The position numbers and the translations under genes were made by a program. Shown here piece by piece: positions 45,407 through 54,857 of a stretch of DNA of 64,000 nucleotides. Below the pieces are notes generated by a model that worked only from the letters and a program-made list of their open reading frames with translations, did no database searches and was not told where the DNA came from. Source of the DNA: Anabaena subtropica FACHB-260 (GTDB lineage Bacteria > Cyanobacteriota > Cyanobacteriia > Cyanobacteriales > Nostocaceae); contig NZ_JACJRF010000005.1 in NCBI RefSeq assembly GCF_014697105.1, forward strand, positions 124,001 to 188,000. Reading direction: 5' to 3'. The stretch's first letter is position 1. Every line of letters starts with the position of its first letter.

Positions 45407-46771
45407 ATGTTAGACAAATATAAAACTCAGCTTTTATGTTCATTTCGTCACAAGTTTGGCTCTGGAAAGTTAGCGGTTATTCAAAATATAGCTTGGCTAT
45501 TCATTGACCGCATTCTTCGCATGGGTTTTGGGTTAGTTGTAGGTGTTTGGATTGCTCGTTATTTAGGAGTGCAACAGTTTGGTCTTTTTAACTATGCCAC
45601 TGCTTTTGTAGCACTATTCAATCCGTTGACGACTCTAGGGCTAGATAACTTGGTTATACGTTCTATTGTGCGTGAACCTGAAGCTAGAGACCAAATTTTA
45701 GGGACAACTTTTTTGCTCAAGTTAGCTGGTGGAATAGGATGCGTATTGTTAGCATTTAGCTCTATTTTTGTCTTGCGTCAAAATGACCAGTTGACTATTG
45801 GGTTAGTAAGCATTTTGGCAATGGCAGGAATTTTTCACGCTTTTGACACAATTGATATTTGGTTTCAGTCTCAAGTGCAGTCTAAATATACTGTGGTTGC
45901 TAAAAACACGGCATTCATTGTCATGGCACTACTAAAAATTGCTTTGATTAAAATACAGGCACCATTACTTGCTTTTGCTTGGGCTGGATTAGCAGAAATT
46001 GGATTGGGTGCAGCAGGTTTAATACTTGTTTACAAAGTTAAAGGTTACTCACTGGAGTTATGGTGTTGGAGCCTTCCACTTGCTAAGACTCTCCTTAAGG
46101 AAAGTTGGCCTTTAATATTATCTAGTTTAAGCATCATGATTTACATGAGAATAGACCAGATTATGTTGGGAGAAATGGTTGGCTCTAGTGCTGTAGGCCT
46201 TTATTCATCTGCTGCCCGCATTTCTGAAGTTTGGTATTTTATCCCTATGACCATCAGTTCTTCTATTGCTCCTTCAATTTTTGCAGCTAAAGAAGTAAAT
46301 GAAGAACTTTACTATCAACGAATCAAGAAATTAGTTGGTGTTTTGGCATTGATTTCGATTGTGATTACTATACCAATATCATTATTTTCCGAAAACATAA
46401 TTACCATATTATTTGGTCAAGATTATGCCGAAGCAGGCTCTATATTAACAATTCATGTTTGGGCTTCTTTATTTATTTTTATGGGAGTGGGCATATCAAC
46501 TTGGTTCGTTGCAGAAGGATTAACTAACTTTGCGCTACGTAGAAGCCTAATTGGGGTGGCTGCCAATGTATTATTGAATTTATTATTAATTCCTAAATAT
46601 GGTGGAATTGGTGCCGCTATTGCCACCGTAGTTTCTTATGCAGTAGCTTCAGTTTTTGCTAACGCTACCCATAAAATAACAAGAAAGATATTCATTATAC
46701 AAATAGAATCATTGCTAGATTTAATTAAATATTTTAATTTATGGGTAAAAAATATTTTATTTATAAAATAA
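45407..46771 (+). CDS. Polysaccharide flippase (Wzx/MATE-like)
   Basis: A 454-residue integral membrane protein with about 12-14 helices that would move lipid-linked repeat units across the membrane. N-terminal AWLFIDRILRMGFGLVVGVWIARYLGVQQFGLFNYATAFV is characteristic of the polysaccharide-synthase/Wzx family, as is RIDQIMLGEMVGSSAVGLYSSAARISEVWY. It heads an AT-rich run of sugar genes on the plus strand. Confidence 0.92.
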   Translation: MLDKYKTQLLCSFRHKFGSGKLAVIQNIAWLFIDRILRMGFGLVVGVWIARYLGVQQFGLFNYATAFVALFNPLTTLGLDNLVIRSIVREPEARDQILGTTFLLKLAGGIGCVLLAFSSIFVLRQNDQLTIGLVSILAMAGIFHAFDTIDIWFQSQVQSKYTVVAKNTAFIVMALLKIALIKIQAPLLAFAWAGLAEIGLGAAGLILVYKVKGYSLELWCWSLPLAKTLLKESWPLILSSLSIMIYMRIDQIMLGEMVGSSAVGLYSSAARISEVWYFIPMTISSSIAPSIFAAKEVNEELYYQRIKKLVGVLALISIVITIPISLFSENIITILFGQDYAEAGSILTIHVWASLFIFMGVGISTWFVAEGLTNFALRRSLIGVAANVLLNLLLIPKYGGIGAAIATVVSYAVASVFANATHKITRKIFIIQIESLLDLIKYFNLWVKNILFIK

Positions 46772-46848
46772 AACCATGTAAAGCCTTTTATGTCCATCAT
46801 ATTTTGTAATACAAACAGTAAATCTTACGTTTTGAAAAGGTAAAAAAT

Positions 46849-47943
46849 ATGTCAAAAAAAATAGGGATAATTACTTATCATTTTACAATTAACTACGGTG
46901 CTACGCTACAGGCTTATGCTTTGTCTCATTTCTTAAAAGACAATGGATATGATGTAGAAATTATTGATTACAGACCCAGATCACTGAGATGGGAAGATAT
47001 AAAATATTTATATTTTTCTAAACATTCTTTTTTAGATCCTAAATTGATTATCAAGAGTCAAGTAAAGAAATCAAATATGAATAATTTTGTAACTAATAAT
47101 CTTAATCTTAGTTCAACAAGATTTTATGAAAAAATTAATTTAAAGCAGCACAAACATGAATATGACTGTGTAATTTGTGGTAGTGATGAAATATGGAATA
47201 TAAATACTCATAGAGGTTTAGATGAAGCTTACTTCATAGATTTTATAGCTGAAAAAGATACCACTAAAATAAGCTATGCAGCTAGTTGTGGTTCTACAAA
47301 ATTTTTTGGTGATCATGAAGAGCTTCTATCTACATTGCTAAGAAATTTTCATGCTGTTTCAGTGAGAGACAATAACAGTTTATCATTAATCAAGAGCTTT
47401 GATATCAATGCAAAAAAAGTTCTAGATCCAACATTTTTAGTTGATTATAAAAATGTTATGAGAGTACCTAATAATAAAAATAAATATGTACTTGTATATG
47501 GTTTATTAAAGCAAAGAGAAGCTATATATGTAAAAAAAATAGCTGAAAAAGAAGGATTAGATATTATTTCTATTGGTTCTCCTCAAAGTTATTTAAAGCC
47601 ATTTCTTAAACTGGATTTATTTGATATTTCACCAGAAGATTGGCTTGGTTTTTTCTACAATGCTTCTTTCATAGCTACCCAATTTTTTCATGGCGTGATC
47701 TTTTCCATTATTTTTAATAAACCCTTTATTGTTTTTGACCGACAAACAAAATCAATAAAAGTCAGAGATTTGTTAAGTTTCCTTGAATTAGAGAACAGAA
47801 TTATAAATTTGAGTGACTCTTCAAAAATAGCGATAGATAATTATTTTAATTTAATATTGCATCCTATTGATAACATTCAAAAGATAAAATTAGACAATGA
47901 AATTCAATTATCAAAAAAATTCTTGCATGAATCTTTGAAATAA
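46849..47943 (+). CDS. Polysaccharide pyruvyl transferase family protein
   Basis: The 364-residue protein begins KIGIITYHFTINYGATLQAYALSHFL, the hallmark of the polysaccharide pyruvyl transferase (CsaB/WcaK-like) family, and has YDCVICGSDEIWNI, SYAASCGSTKF and the late FFHGVIFSIIFNKPFIVFD block. Members add a pyruvate ketal from PEP to sugars, giving acidic polysaccharides; some are only predicted. The DNA is much richer in A/T than the flanking genes. Confidence 0.88.
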   Translation: MSKKIGIITYHFTINYGATLQAYALSHFLKDNGYDVEIIDYRPRSLRWEDIKYLYFSKHSFLDPKLIIKSQVKKSNMNNFVTNNLNLSSTRFYEKINLKQHKHEYDCVICGSDEIWNINTHRGLDEAYFIDFIAEKDTTKISYAASCGSTKFFGDHEELLSTLLRNFHAVSVRDNNSLSLIKSFDINAKKVLDPTFLVDYKNVMRVPNNKNKYVLVYGLLKQREAIYVKKIAEKEGLDIISIGSPQSYLKPFLKLDLFDISPEDWLGFFYNASFIATQFFHGVIFSIIFNKPFIVFDRQTKSIKVRDLLSFLELENRIINLSDSSKIAIDNYFNLILHPIDNIQKIKLDNEIQLSKKFLHESLK

Positions 47944-48059
47944 TTTTGTTTTGGATACTTATTATGTTTTCAAGTCATTCATGAAATGATTTTATTGAAT
48001 GATAATTCATATTAGATACTATTAGAATTAAAATCTAAAAAATTAAAAGGACTCAAATT

Positions 48060-49322
48060 TTGAAAATTTTACACCTTAGCACTTATGATACTTATGGTGG
48101 GGCAGCGATAGCTACTTACCGATTATATAATGGTCTGCAAAAAATTGGTGTTAACTCTCAGATGCTTGTGCAGGTAAAATTCAGTAATAACAATTCTATT
48201 ACTGCGATAGGCAACAAAATAGTTCATAAATATCCCAAAGTAAAACCCCATTTAGATTCGTTACCAAAACTACTTTTTAGACATATTGATAAGAGTCAAA
48301 GAACTTCATACTCTTTGCAATGGTTACCAGATTCTATGGTGAATAAAATTGAAAAAATTGATCCTGATATCATTCATCTTCACTGGATATCAGGAGGATT
48401 TATCAATATAGAAACGATAGCTAAACTAAATAAGCCTATTATCTGGACACTACAAGATATGTGGGCTTTCACTGGTGGGTGTCACTATAGTCAAGAGTGT
48501 AAACGCTATCAACAAAGTTGTGGTAAATGCCCACAAATGCCTAAAAGATTCAATATCGATTTATCTCGATGGGTATGGGAGCGTAAAGAGAAAGCATGGT
48601 CTGATTTGAACTTTACAATTGTTACCCCTAGTAATTGGCTTGCTGAATGTGCTAAATCTAGCTCTCTTTTTTCAAAAAGTGATATAAAAATTATTCCTAA
48701 CTCGCTAGATATAAGTACATATAAGCCAACCGAGCGAAAAACAGCAAGAAATTTACTTAACCTTCCGCAAAATAAGTACCTGGTTCTATTCGGAGCAGTT
48801 AATGCAATTGGTGATAAAAGGAAGGGATTCCATTTACTACAGCCAGCTTTACAGAAGATGAGTCAATCTGGATGGAAAGACAAGATAGAACTAATTATTT
48901 TTGGCTCATCTCAACCAGAAAATCCAGTTAATTTAGGCTTTAAAGTACATTACATGGGCAAAATTAGTGATGAGACTAAGCTTGCGCTTCTCTATTCATC
49001 AGCAGATGTGATGATTGTACCCTCAATCGAGGAAGCCTTTGGACAAACTGCTTCGGAGTCTTTAGCTTGTGGTACACCAGTAGTTTCTTTTGATTCAACA
49101 GGGTTAAAAGATATAGTTGAACATCAACAAAATGGATACCGAGCAAAATGCTTTAGTTATGATGACTTGGCAAATGGGATTGTTTGGGTAATAGAAAATA
49201 AAGAGCGACATCAAAAGCTTTGTGTTAGTGCTTGTGAAACAGTCAAACAAAAATTCACATTAGAATTACAAGCAAAAAATTACTTGTCTTTATATCAAAA
49301 TATATTAAAAATAAATAGTTAA
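48060..49322 (+). CDS. Glycosyltransferase family 4
   Basis: A 420-residue GT-B enzyme. It opens with MKILHLSTYDTYGGAAIATYRL from a TTG start; AAAAGGA lies 9 nt upstream, and no ATG is close, so TTG is chosen. The cysteine-rich WTLQDMWAFTGGCHYSQEC segment is typical of a cyanobacterial GT4 subgroup. The donor-binding motif is PSIEEAFGQTASESLACGTPVVSFD, the E-x7-E element of GT4. Sugar and linkage are unknown. Confidence 0.92.
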   Translation: MKILHLSTYDTYGGAAIATYRLYNGLQKIGVNSQMLVQVKFSNNNSITAIGNKIVHKYPKVKPHLDSLPKLLFRHIDKSQRTSYSLQWLPDSMVNKIEKIDPDIIHLHWISGGFINIETIAKLNKPIIWTLQDMWAFTGGCHYSQECKRYQQSCGKCPQMPKRFNIDLSRWVWERKEKAWSDLNFTIVTPSNWLAECAKSSSLFSKSDIKIIPNSLDISTYKPTERKTARNLLNLPQNKYLVLFGAVNAIGDKRKGFHLLQPALQKMSQSGWKDKIELIIFGSSQPENPVNLGFKVHYMGKISDETKLALLYSSADVMIVPSIEEAFGQTASESLACGTPVVSFDSTGLKDIVEHQQNGYRAKCFSYDDLANGIVWVIENKERHQKLCVSACETVKQKFTLELQAKNYLSLYQNILKINS

Positions 49323-49326
49323 AAAT

Positions 49327-50643
49327 ATGAATGCTATAAAACACCCCTTAAAATATTACTTTTTATGGTTTTGGATACTTCTCCTGACTGCAAGCGTTAT
49401 TTTATCACCAAGACTAAGTGAAAATGGATTATTAAAGTTTATACGTATAGATGATATATTATTTCCAATTACATTAATAACTATGTTGATTTTTATTTCT
49501 GATACTCTTCTTATAAGAAAAGTTATATTTGCATTTATATATTTATATATATTTAATTTTATAGTCCTAATTATAACTCATTACTCAGGCTTAAATAGCG
49601 TTTCTATATTAGAAAAAGGGTTACCTTTAGTAAAAAATTTTCAGTATTTAATTTATTTTTGTTTGTGTTTTATTTTGAGTTCTAAATCTAAAAACCTTAT
49701 AGAATACCAACGTGTATTTATTAGTATTTATATTTGTTTTATTCCCAATTTTTTTCATGGATTATATCAAACAGTTACTTTGAATTTTACAGGTTATTAT
49801 GGGTTAGGAATTTTAAATGAAATTAGCCCTACCCTTACTGGAGCAGTCTTTTATTTTGCAACTATCATTTGTAGTACAATTATATATTTGATACCGAAAA
49901 GAAACTTAAAAGCCATTTATTTATGGATATGCTTTTCTGCCATAAATGTGATATTTACTGCCTTATCTGGATCAAGGGGTGCTTGGTTAGCTTTATTTAG
50001 CTACTTACTAGTTGTAGGGATTTACACATTAAAAAATATTATTAGTAGTAATAAAATTAATAAAAGGAATATAAACATTATCATAACTATTGTTACTAGT
50101 ATATTAGTAGTTTTTCTAGTATTGCTTTTGTTTAGAGATTTTGGGTTAAAACTAGAATCTTTACTAACACAAGTTCCTAGTAGATATTTAAATATAAACG
50201 TAGAGCAAGTACAGGATGAGGCTAGAGTTGTTAACTGGTCTTCTGTACTTTCTATGTATGTAGAGTTTGTTCATCAATTTCCATTATTAGGATTATTCGG
50301 ATTGGGATCAGGTGGAATTTATGAAATTTTTGGTCAGTTGTTAAATGCTGCTGATAGTCAGTTGGTATATACAATTGTAAGCGGTGGATTAATAGGCACG
50401 TTGTTGTATTTAAATGCTTTAGTTAAGTTGTATATGTTTGCCAAAAAATACACATCAAAATCTAACATAAAGTTAACCCCTGTTTTTGTAGGTCTATTTT
50501 GGTCTTTTATGGTTTTTTCTGTTTCACAAGAAGTATTTAATCTTTCAAAAACGGGAGGATTATTTTGGATATCGTGTGGTTTAATACTAGGAATAGCTTA
50601 TAGTGATTTTAATTTTAAAAACCAAATAGCGAGTGATATCTGA
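49327..50643 (+). CDS. O-antigen ligase/polymerase family membrane protein (Wzy candidate)
   Basis: A 438-residue membrane protein with about 10-12 helices and a large loop rich in charged residues (about 275-330). The FTALSGSRGAWLALFSYLLVVG segment is the Wzy/WaaL signature region. In this locus it is the only polymerase candidate, so it likely joins repeat units on the periplasmic side. The gene is very AT-rich, common for wzy genes, and starts 4 nt after the preceding stop. Confidence 0.82.
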   Translation: MNAIKHPLKYYFLWFWILLLTASVILSPRLSENGLLKFIRIDDILFPITLITMLIFISDTLLIRKVIFAFIYLYIFNFIVLIITHYSGLNSVSILEKGLPLVKNFQYLIYFCLCFILSSKSKNLIEYQRVFISIYICFIPNFFHGLYQTVTLNFTGYYGLGILNEISPTLTGAVFYFATIICSTIIYLIPKRNLKAIYLWICFSAINVIFTALSGSRGAWLALFSYLLVVGIYTLKNIISSNKINKRNINIIITIVTSILVVFLVLLLFRDFGLKLESLLTQVPSRYLNINVEQVQDEARVVNWSSVLSMYVEFVHQFPLLGLFGLGSGGIYEIFGQLLNAADSQLVYTIVSGGLIGTLLYLNALVKLYMFAKKYTSKSNIKLTPVFVGLFWSFMVFSVSQEVFNLSKTGGLFWISCGLILGIAYSDFNFKNQIASDI

Positions 50644-50703
50644 TTGCAAAACATTTCTATTAATCAGTCATTTATAATATTTTAGCAACAAGCAAAAGTT
50701 AAT

Positions 50704-51489
50704 ATGAATGAATTTGAATCATTACAAGTACAATTTGATGTTATTACAATCACAAAAAATTGTGTTCAAAGAATTACTGAAACTTTGAATAGTGTAAGCT
50801 CTCAAACATATCAAAATATTAATCACATTATTATTGATGGTAATTCTTGCGATGAAACTGTAAATACAATTAATAAATTTAGTCATACAAAAAAAATTAC
50901 ACTCTACCAGCAAAATGGTTCTGGTATTGCAAATGCTTTCAATACTGGACTAAGTAAGGCTTCAGGAAACTTGGTAATATTTTTAAATGCAGGAGATATA
51001 TTTGTTGACCAAGATGTAATTGAAAATATTATTAATTCTTATTTCAAAAATAGCTGGTTGTGGGCATTCGGCGAAACTATATCAATTAGTCGCAAAGGAT
51101 ATTTAAAAAGACATATTAGACAGCATGAGGAATGGCGGCAGGAATTATTTTTATATGGTAATCCTATATGCCATCAATCTACTATTTTTACTAAAGAAAT
51201 TTTAGATGAAGTGGGATTATATAATGAATTACTTCCTCTAGGAATGGATTATGACTTTAACATTAGAGCTTCTTTAATAGAAGAACCACATCTTCTAAGG
51301 TTTCCGATTTCATATTATGAAATTACAGGTGTATCTTCTATGAAAGTATTTCAAGCTTACAAAGCCCATAGTGATATTAGAAAAAGATACTTTATATATA
51401 CTAATCATCGTAATTTCCAAATTGATACTATTGGCTTTAGTAAGGCAATTAAACGTTTTTTGATGATACCATTAAAGTTATATCTATGA
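50704..51489 (+). CDS. Glycosyltransferase family 2
   Basis: A 261-residue GT-A enzyme: FDVITITKNCVQRITETLNSV at the start, NHIIIDGNSCDET for the nucleotide-binding region and FLNAGDIFVDQDV as the DXD-like metal site (here NAGD). The GMDYDFNIRA motif late in the protein is common in WcaA-like transferases. It overlaps the next gene by 4 nt (ATGA), so both act in one operon. Confidence 0.9.
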   Translation: MNEFESLQVQFDVITITKNCVQRITETLNSVSSQTYQNINHIIIDGNSCDETVNTINKFSHTKKITLYQQNGSGIANAFNTGLSKASGNLVIFLNAGDIFVDQDVIENIINSYFKNSWLWAFGETISISRKGYLKRHIRQHEEWRQELFLYGNPICHQSTIFTKEILDEVGLYNELLPLGMDYDFNIRASLIEEPHLLRFPISYYEITGVSSMKVFQAYKAHSDIRKRYFIYTNHRNFQIDTIGFSKAIKRFLMIPLKLYL

Positions 51490-52553
51490 GTATTAAAAAT
51501 ATAGAATATCCAAGCTTAAGTTTAGCTATTCCAGCTTATAACGAAGCTGGTAATATAGAACATTTAATTAGAGAATTTTTGAAAACTGAATATCCAAACT
51601 TAATAGAAGTAATTGTGGCTGATGGTGGTAGCATCGATGGGACACAGGATATTATTAATAAATTGTCGTTAGAGGATTCTAGAGTCAAACTACTACACAA
51701 TCCTTTAAAAATTCAATCGGCTGGTCTAAATCTCATATTGCAAGAATGCACAGGTGACATATTTCTCAGGGCTGATGCTCACTCTGAGTATGCACCAGAC
51801 TATATAGAACGATGTGTAGAAGCATTATTAGAATCTAAAGCTCTGAATGTGGGAGGCGCACAAAGATTTGTAGCTAAAAATCCCTTTCAGGCTGGGGTAG
51901 CACTGGCTTCTAAAAGCTTTTTAGGCAGTGGTGGGGCTAAATACAGAAACCCTAACTATAACGGCTATGCTGATACAGTTTATTTAGGATGTTTTTGGAC
52001 GAAAGAATTGCGCGATGCTTCTGGGTTTGATATTTCACAAATTACTAACCAAGATGCTGAATTAAACCAAAAATTACTCAATAAGAATCCAAAAGCTATA
52101 TATATAAGTTCAGATATTTGTGTATGGTATTATCCCAGAAAAACTTGGAAATCTATTTTTATTCAATACTTCAAGTACGGCAGAGGACGTTACTTAACTA
52201 GTATTAAACACACAAAGCAACTGCAACTGAGAGGAAAGCTACCATTTTTATTTATATCAGCTACATTGTTGTTATCACTGATTGATTTCATTATTCCTCA
52301 GTTATCTCTACATACAGAAGCATTGATTCTGACTGGCTTACTTTTTCCATTCGGGGAAAGTTTACGCACAACTTTAAAATTTAGTAAAAGCTTTACTACA
52401 GAGTTATGGCGCGGTAGTGAAGAAGAACTTCCTTCTTATTTAAGTCTGTGGTTTTTCTGTGGAGTTACCTTGCTAACTATGCCAATTGCTCACTTTTCTG
52501 GCTACGGATATCAGCTATTTAGGCGTAGATTTCTAAAAGTTACAGGTTGGTGA
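51486..52553 (+). CDS. Glycosyltransferase family 2, ExoA-like
   Basis: A 355-residue GT2 enzyme resembling succinoglycan ExoA. LSLAIPAYNEAGNIEHLIREFL, EVIVADGGSIDGTQDII and FLRADAHSEYAPDYIERC form the GT-A core, with DAHS as the metal site. Two or three C-terminal membrane helices (about 250-345) anchor it. It is the last plus-strand gene of the polysaccharide run and ends 10 nt from the convergent YdcF gene. Confidence 0.92.
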   Translation: MSIKNIEYPSLSLAIPAYNEAGNIEHLIREFLKTEYPNLIEVIVADGGSIDGTQDIINKLSLEDSRVKLLHNPLKIQSAGLNLILQECTGDIFLRADAHSEYAPDYIERCVEALLESKALNVGGAQRFVAKNPFQAGVALASKSFLGSGGAKYRNPNYNGYADTVYLGCFWTKELRDASGFDISQITNQDAELNQKLLNKNPKAIYISSDICVWYYPRKTWKSIFIQYFKYGRGRYLTSIKHTKQLQLRGKLPFLFISATLLLSLIDFIIPQLSLHTEALILTGLLFPFGESLRTTLKFSKSFTTELWRGSEEELPSYLSLWFFCGVTLLTMPIAHFSGYGYQLFRRRFLKVTGW

Positions 52554-52563
52554 ATCAAAGAGA

Positions 52564-53181
52564 TTATTTCAAACGAGAGTTAAATCTAGCAGCACTGCGC
52601 CCAGTCGCAATCCACAAAAACGATCGCCCTCCATCTCTTAATACTCTTACCCATGATTCTGATGGCTGATTTTGAGACGCTACAGCCACAGGTGTAACCA
52701 CAGTTCCCTGGCCACCCAAAACTATGGTTGCGATCGCTTGCGCCCTCCGTATATGATAATCCGATGTAATCAAATATATATGCTGTAACCTCTGGTCAGC
52801 AAAATCTCCTGCCAAAGTCGTGAAATTAGTCACAGTATCCGTTGCTCTACCATCCAAATGCAACTTTGCTTCAGGAACACCATACTGTAAAAATATCTGG
52901 CGATTAGCGTCTAAATTCCAAGCAAAATCAGAAACCCAAATATCTAAATTCTGCCGATACTGCCAAAATTGCGCTGCAAACCGCATCCTCTCAGCCGCAC
53001 CACCCAACACAAAAATAGCCTGTGGTACGGGGGCTTGTTGAAAAGCGATCGCTATCCTCACAGGAATAATACTAGTAAATATTAAGGCGATCGCTAAAAT
53101 CCATCTCAGTAATTTTAGTTTACCTTTCATGCCCTCAGAGAGTAAAAGAGGAAGAAGGAGAAGAAAATGAAACCGCAACAT
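52564..53181 (-). CDS. YdcF/DUF218-family envelope protein
   Basis: The 205-residue protein has an N-terminal membrane segment (about 20-42) and the DUF218 core: AIFVLGGAAERMRFAAQF, VSDFAWNLDAN, LDGRATDTVTNFTTLA and ITSDYHIRRAQAIATI. DUF218 proteins such as SanA and ElyC act in envelope integrity; the reaction is unknown. It follows the SMP-30 gene by 17 nt in a two-gene unit. Confidence 0.85.
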   Translation of the reverse strand: MLRFHFLLLLPLLLSEGMKGKLKLLRWILAIALIFTSIIPVRIAIAFQQAPVPQAIFVLGGAAERMRFAAQFWQYRQNLDIWVSDFAWNLDANRQIFLQYGVPEAKLHLDGRATDTVTNFTTLAGDFADQRLQHIYLITSDYHIRRAQAIATIVLGGQGTVVTPVAVASQNQPSESWVRVLRDGGRSFLWIATGRSAARFNSRLK

Positions 53182-53198
53182 AGCACTGAGGTGAAAAA

Positions 53199-54074
53199 CT
53201 AACCAGAAAAACCATAAGTGGGTAATCCAACCAGATTAGTCTCAACAGCAAACAAGTCACCAGAGTAGAAACTTTTGTCAATCTCTTTCTCACTCATTCC
53301 AACGGAAGCACTAGTAATATACAACGTCCGCAAATCTTCACCGCCAAAAGTACAACTAGTAGGACGCTGCACTGGTAACTTGATCTGTGATATCTCCTCA
53401 CCCTTGGGGTTAAAGCAAATCACACACCAACCGTCCCACATCGCCACCCAGATATTTCCCTGACTATCTATCGTTAACCCATCAGGATAGAAAGATTCAC
53501 CAGTTAAATCAACAAAAATGCGGCGATTGCTAATTTTACCTGTTACTGTATCAAAGTTGTAAGCATACATTTTCTGCTGTTCAGAATCATTCAAGTAAAA
53601 CGTCTTTTCATCAGGACTCCAACCTAATCCATTAGAAATCGTCAATCCTGTTTCCATGACTTGTAAAGAACCATCAGGATCGTAACGATAAAGACTAGCT
53701 TCAGTTTTCCCAGGAGACGCGGAACCGAACCAAAAACGTCCTTGGCGATCGCACTTACCGTCATTAAAGCGATTATCTGGCTTATCTGCTTCGATCTGGA
53801 TAATTGGTGTCACTTCACGAGTGTCTAGGTTAAGAAATGCCAAACCATCGCGCTGTGCCATCATCAAGCGATGGGAACTAGTTAGAGCGATCGCCCCAAC
53901 CACATCTCCCACATCAAAACCTAAATTTTCCCCAGTCGCAGGCTTAAATCTGTTTACCCGATGGTTATAGATATCAACCCAATATAGCCAGTGATGATTT
54001 GAGTCCCACACTGGCCCCTCTCCCAAACGAGCGCGAGCCGTTAAAACATTGTTGATTTGATAGTCAATCTGCAT
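53199..54074 (-). CDS. SMP-30/gluconolactonase-family protein
   Basis: A 291-residue six-bladed propeller of the SMP-30/gluconolaconase/LRE type. Metal ligands are visible at RLGEGPVWD (Glu), TISNGLGWSPDE (Asn) and YPDGLTIDSQGNIWVA (Asp), plus NDGKCDRQGRFWFGS. Such enzymes hydrolyse sugar lactones. The end is SFYSGDLFAVETNLVG, typical of the group. It is upstream of the YdcF-like gene on the same strand. Confidence 0.9.
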   Translation of the reverse strand: MQIDYQINNVLTARARLGEGPVWDSNHHWLYWVDIYNHRVNRFKPATGENLGFDVGDVVGAIALTSSHRLMMAQRDGLAFLNLDTREVTPIIQIEADKPDNRFNDGKCDRQGRFWFGSASPGKTEASLYRYDPDGSLQVMETGLTISNGLGWSPDEKTFYLNDSEQQKMYAYNFDTVTGKISNRRIFVDLTGESFYPDGLTIDSQGNIWVAMWDGWCVICFNPKGEEISQIKLPVQRPTSCTFGGEDLRTLYITSASVGMSEKEIDKSFYSGDLFAVETNLVGLPTYGFSG

Positions 54075-54155
54075 ATTTCAACAAGAATCCTCTGGTTTAA
54101 GCCAGAGGATTTTCAATAGCACCACTAATAACTTTAATCTCATTACGTCCAACTT

Positions 54156-54818
54156 TTAACATTTATTCAGGTCAACTCTTAACTGCTTCAGCAGTTTCCC
54201 AATTTCCTGAAAATTCTCGTCTTTGGTAAGTTTTTGTAGAACTCCAGAGTTACTTTCCATCACAATTTGATTGTAATCATTGATGGCAGCATTCAACTTA
54301 TTGATATCCACATTCAGAGATTCTTGCTGCTGTTCCGTTTCTGAATCTACTACTAAAGTGCTAGCAGGAACATCTGATGCAGATGCTGATTGATTTTCAG
54401 CTAAACCCAATAAAGCACCTACCAATGTTTGCGCTGATGATACAGCAATTCCGGAATTTCCTAGAGAAGCTTGTAGCTGATTAGCTGCTTCTGCTCCATT
54501 CGAGCCACCCTGTAAGATAGTGAGAATAATTGCTGATGGATTTTCTTGTTGTCTATTAGCGATCGTTGCATTCAAACAATTCTGAACTTCTCTTGATATC
54601 CTCAGACGGCGATCGCTACCAACTTCCGCATTCACCCCAGGCGCTATTTCAGGGGATGACAGAAAATTTGCTGGATTGAAATTATCACCAGAAAATGAGC
54701 CAGAATCATCACTACCTCCTGTGATACCAGCACTACCAGCATTTACTCTCACAGGCGTACTCACTAAAGACACCAGCAAAACTAGAACTAGACTAAGAGA
54801 AAATTGTTGCTTCTTCAT
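54156..54818 (-). CDS. Secreted protein of unknown function
   Basis: A 220-residue protein with a clear signal peptide (residues 1-27, ending VRVNA). The mature part is Ser/Gly/Asn-rich, then RRLRISREVQNCLNATIAN and a region rich in Ala/Gln (NGAEAANQLQASLGNSG), ending in a Lys-rich helix. No family was recognised. It follows the barrel-like protein by 39 nt, so they are probably one unit acting at the outer membrane or cell surface. Confidence 0.7.
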   Translation of the reverse strand: MKKQQFSLSLVLVLLVSLVSTPVRVNAGSAGITGGSDDSGSFSGDNFNPANFLSSPEIAPGVNAEVGSDRRLRISREVQNCLNATIANRQQENPSAIILTILQGGSNGAEAANQLQASLGNSGIAVSSAQTLVGALLGLAENQSASASDVPASTLVVDSETEQQQESLNVDINKLNAAINDYNQIVMESNSGVLQKLTKDENFQEIGKLLKQLRVDLNKC

Positions 54819-54857
54819 TGCCTTAATTTTTGATGAAATTCTAAGATAACTCAGCAG

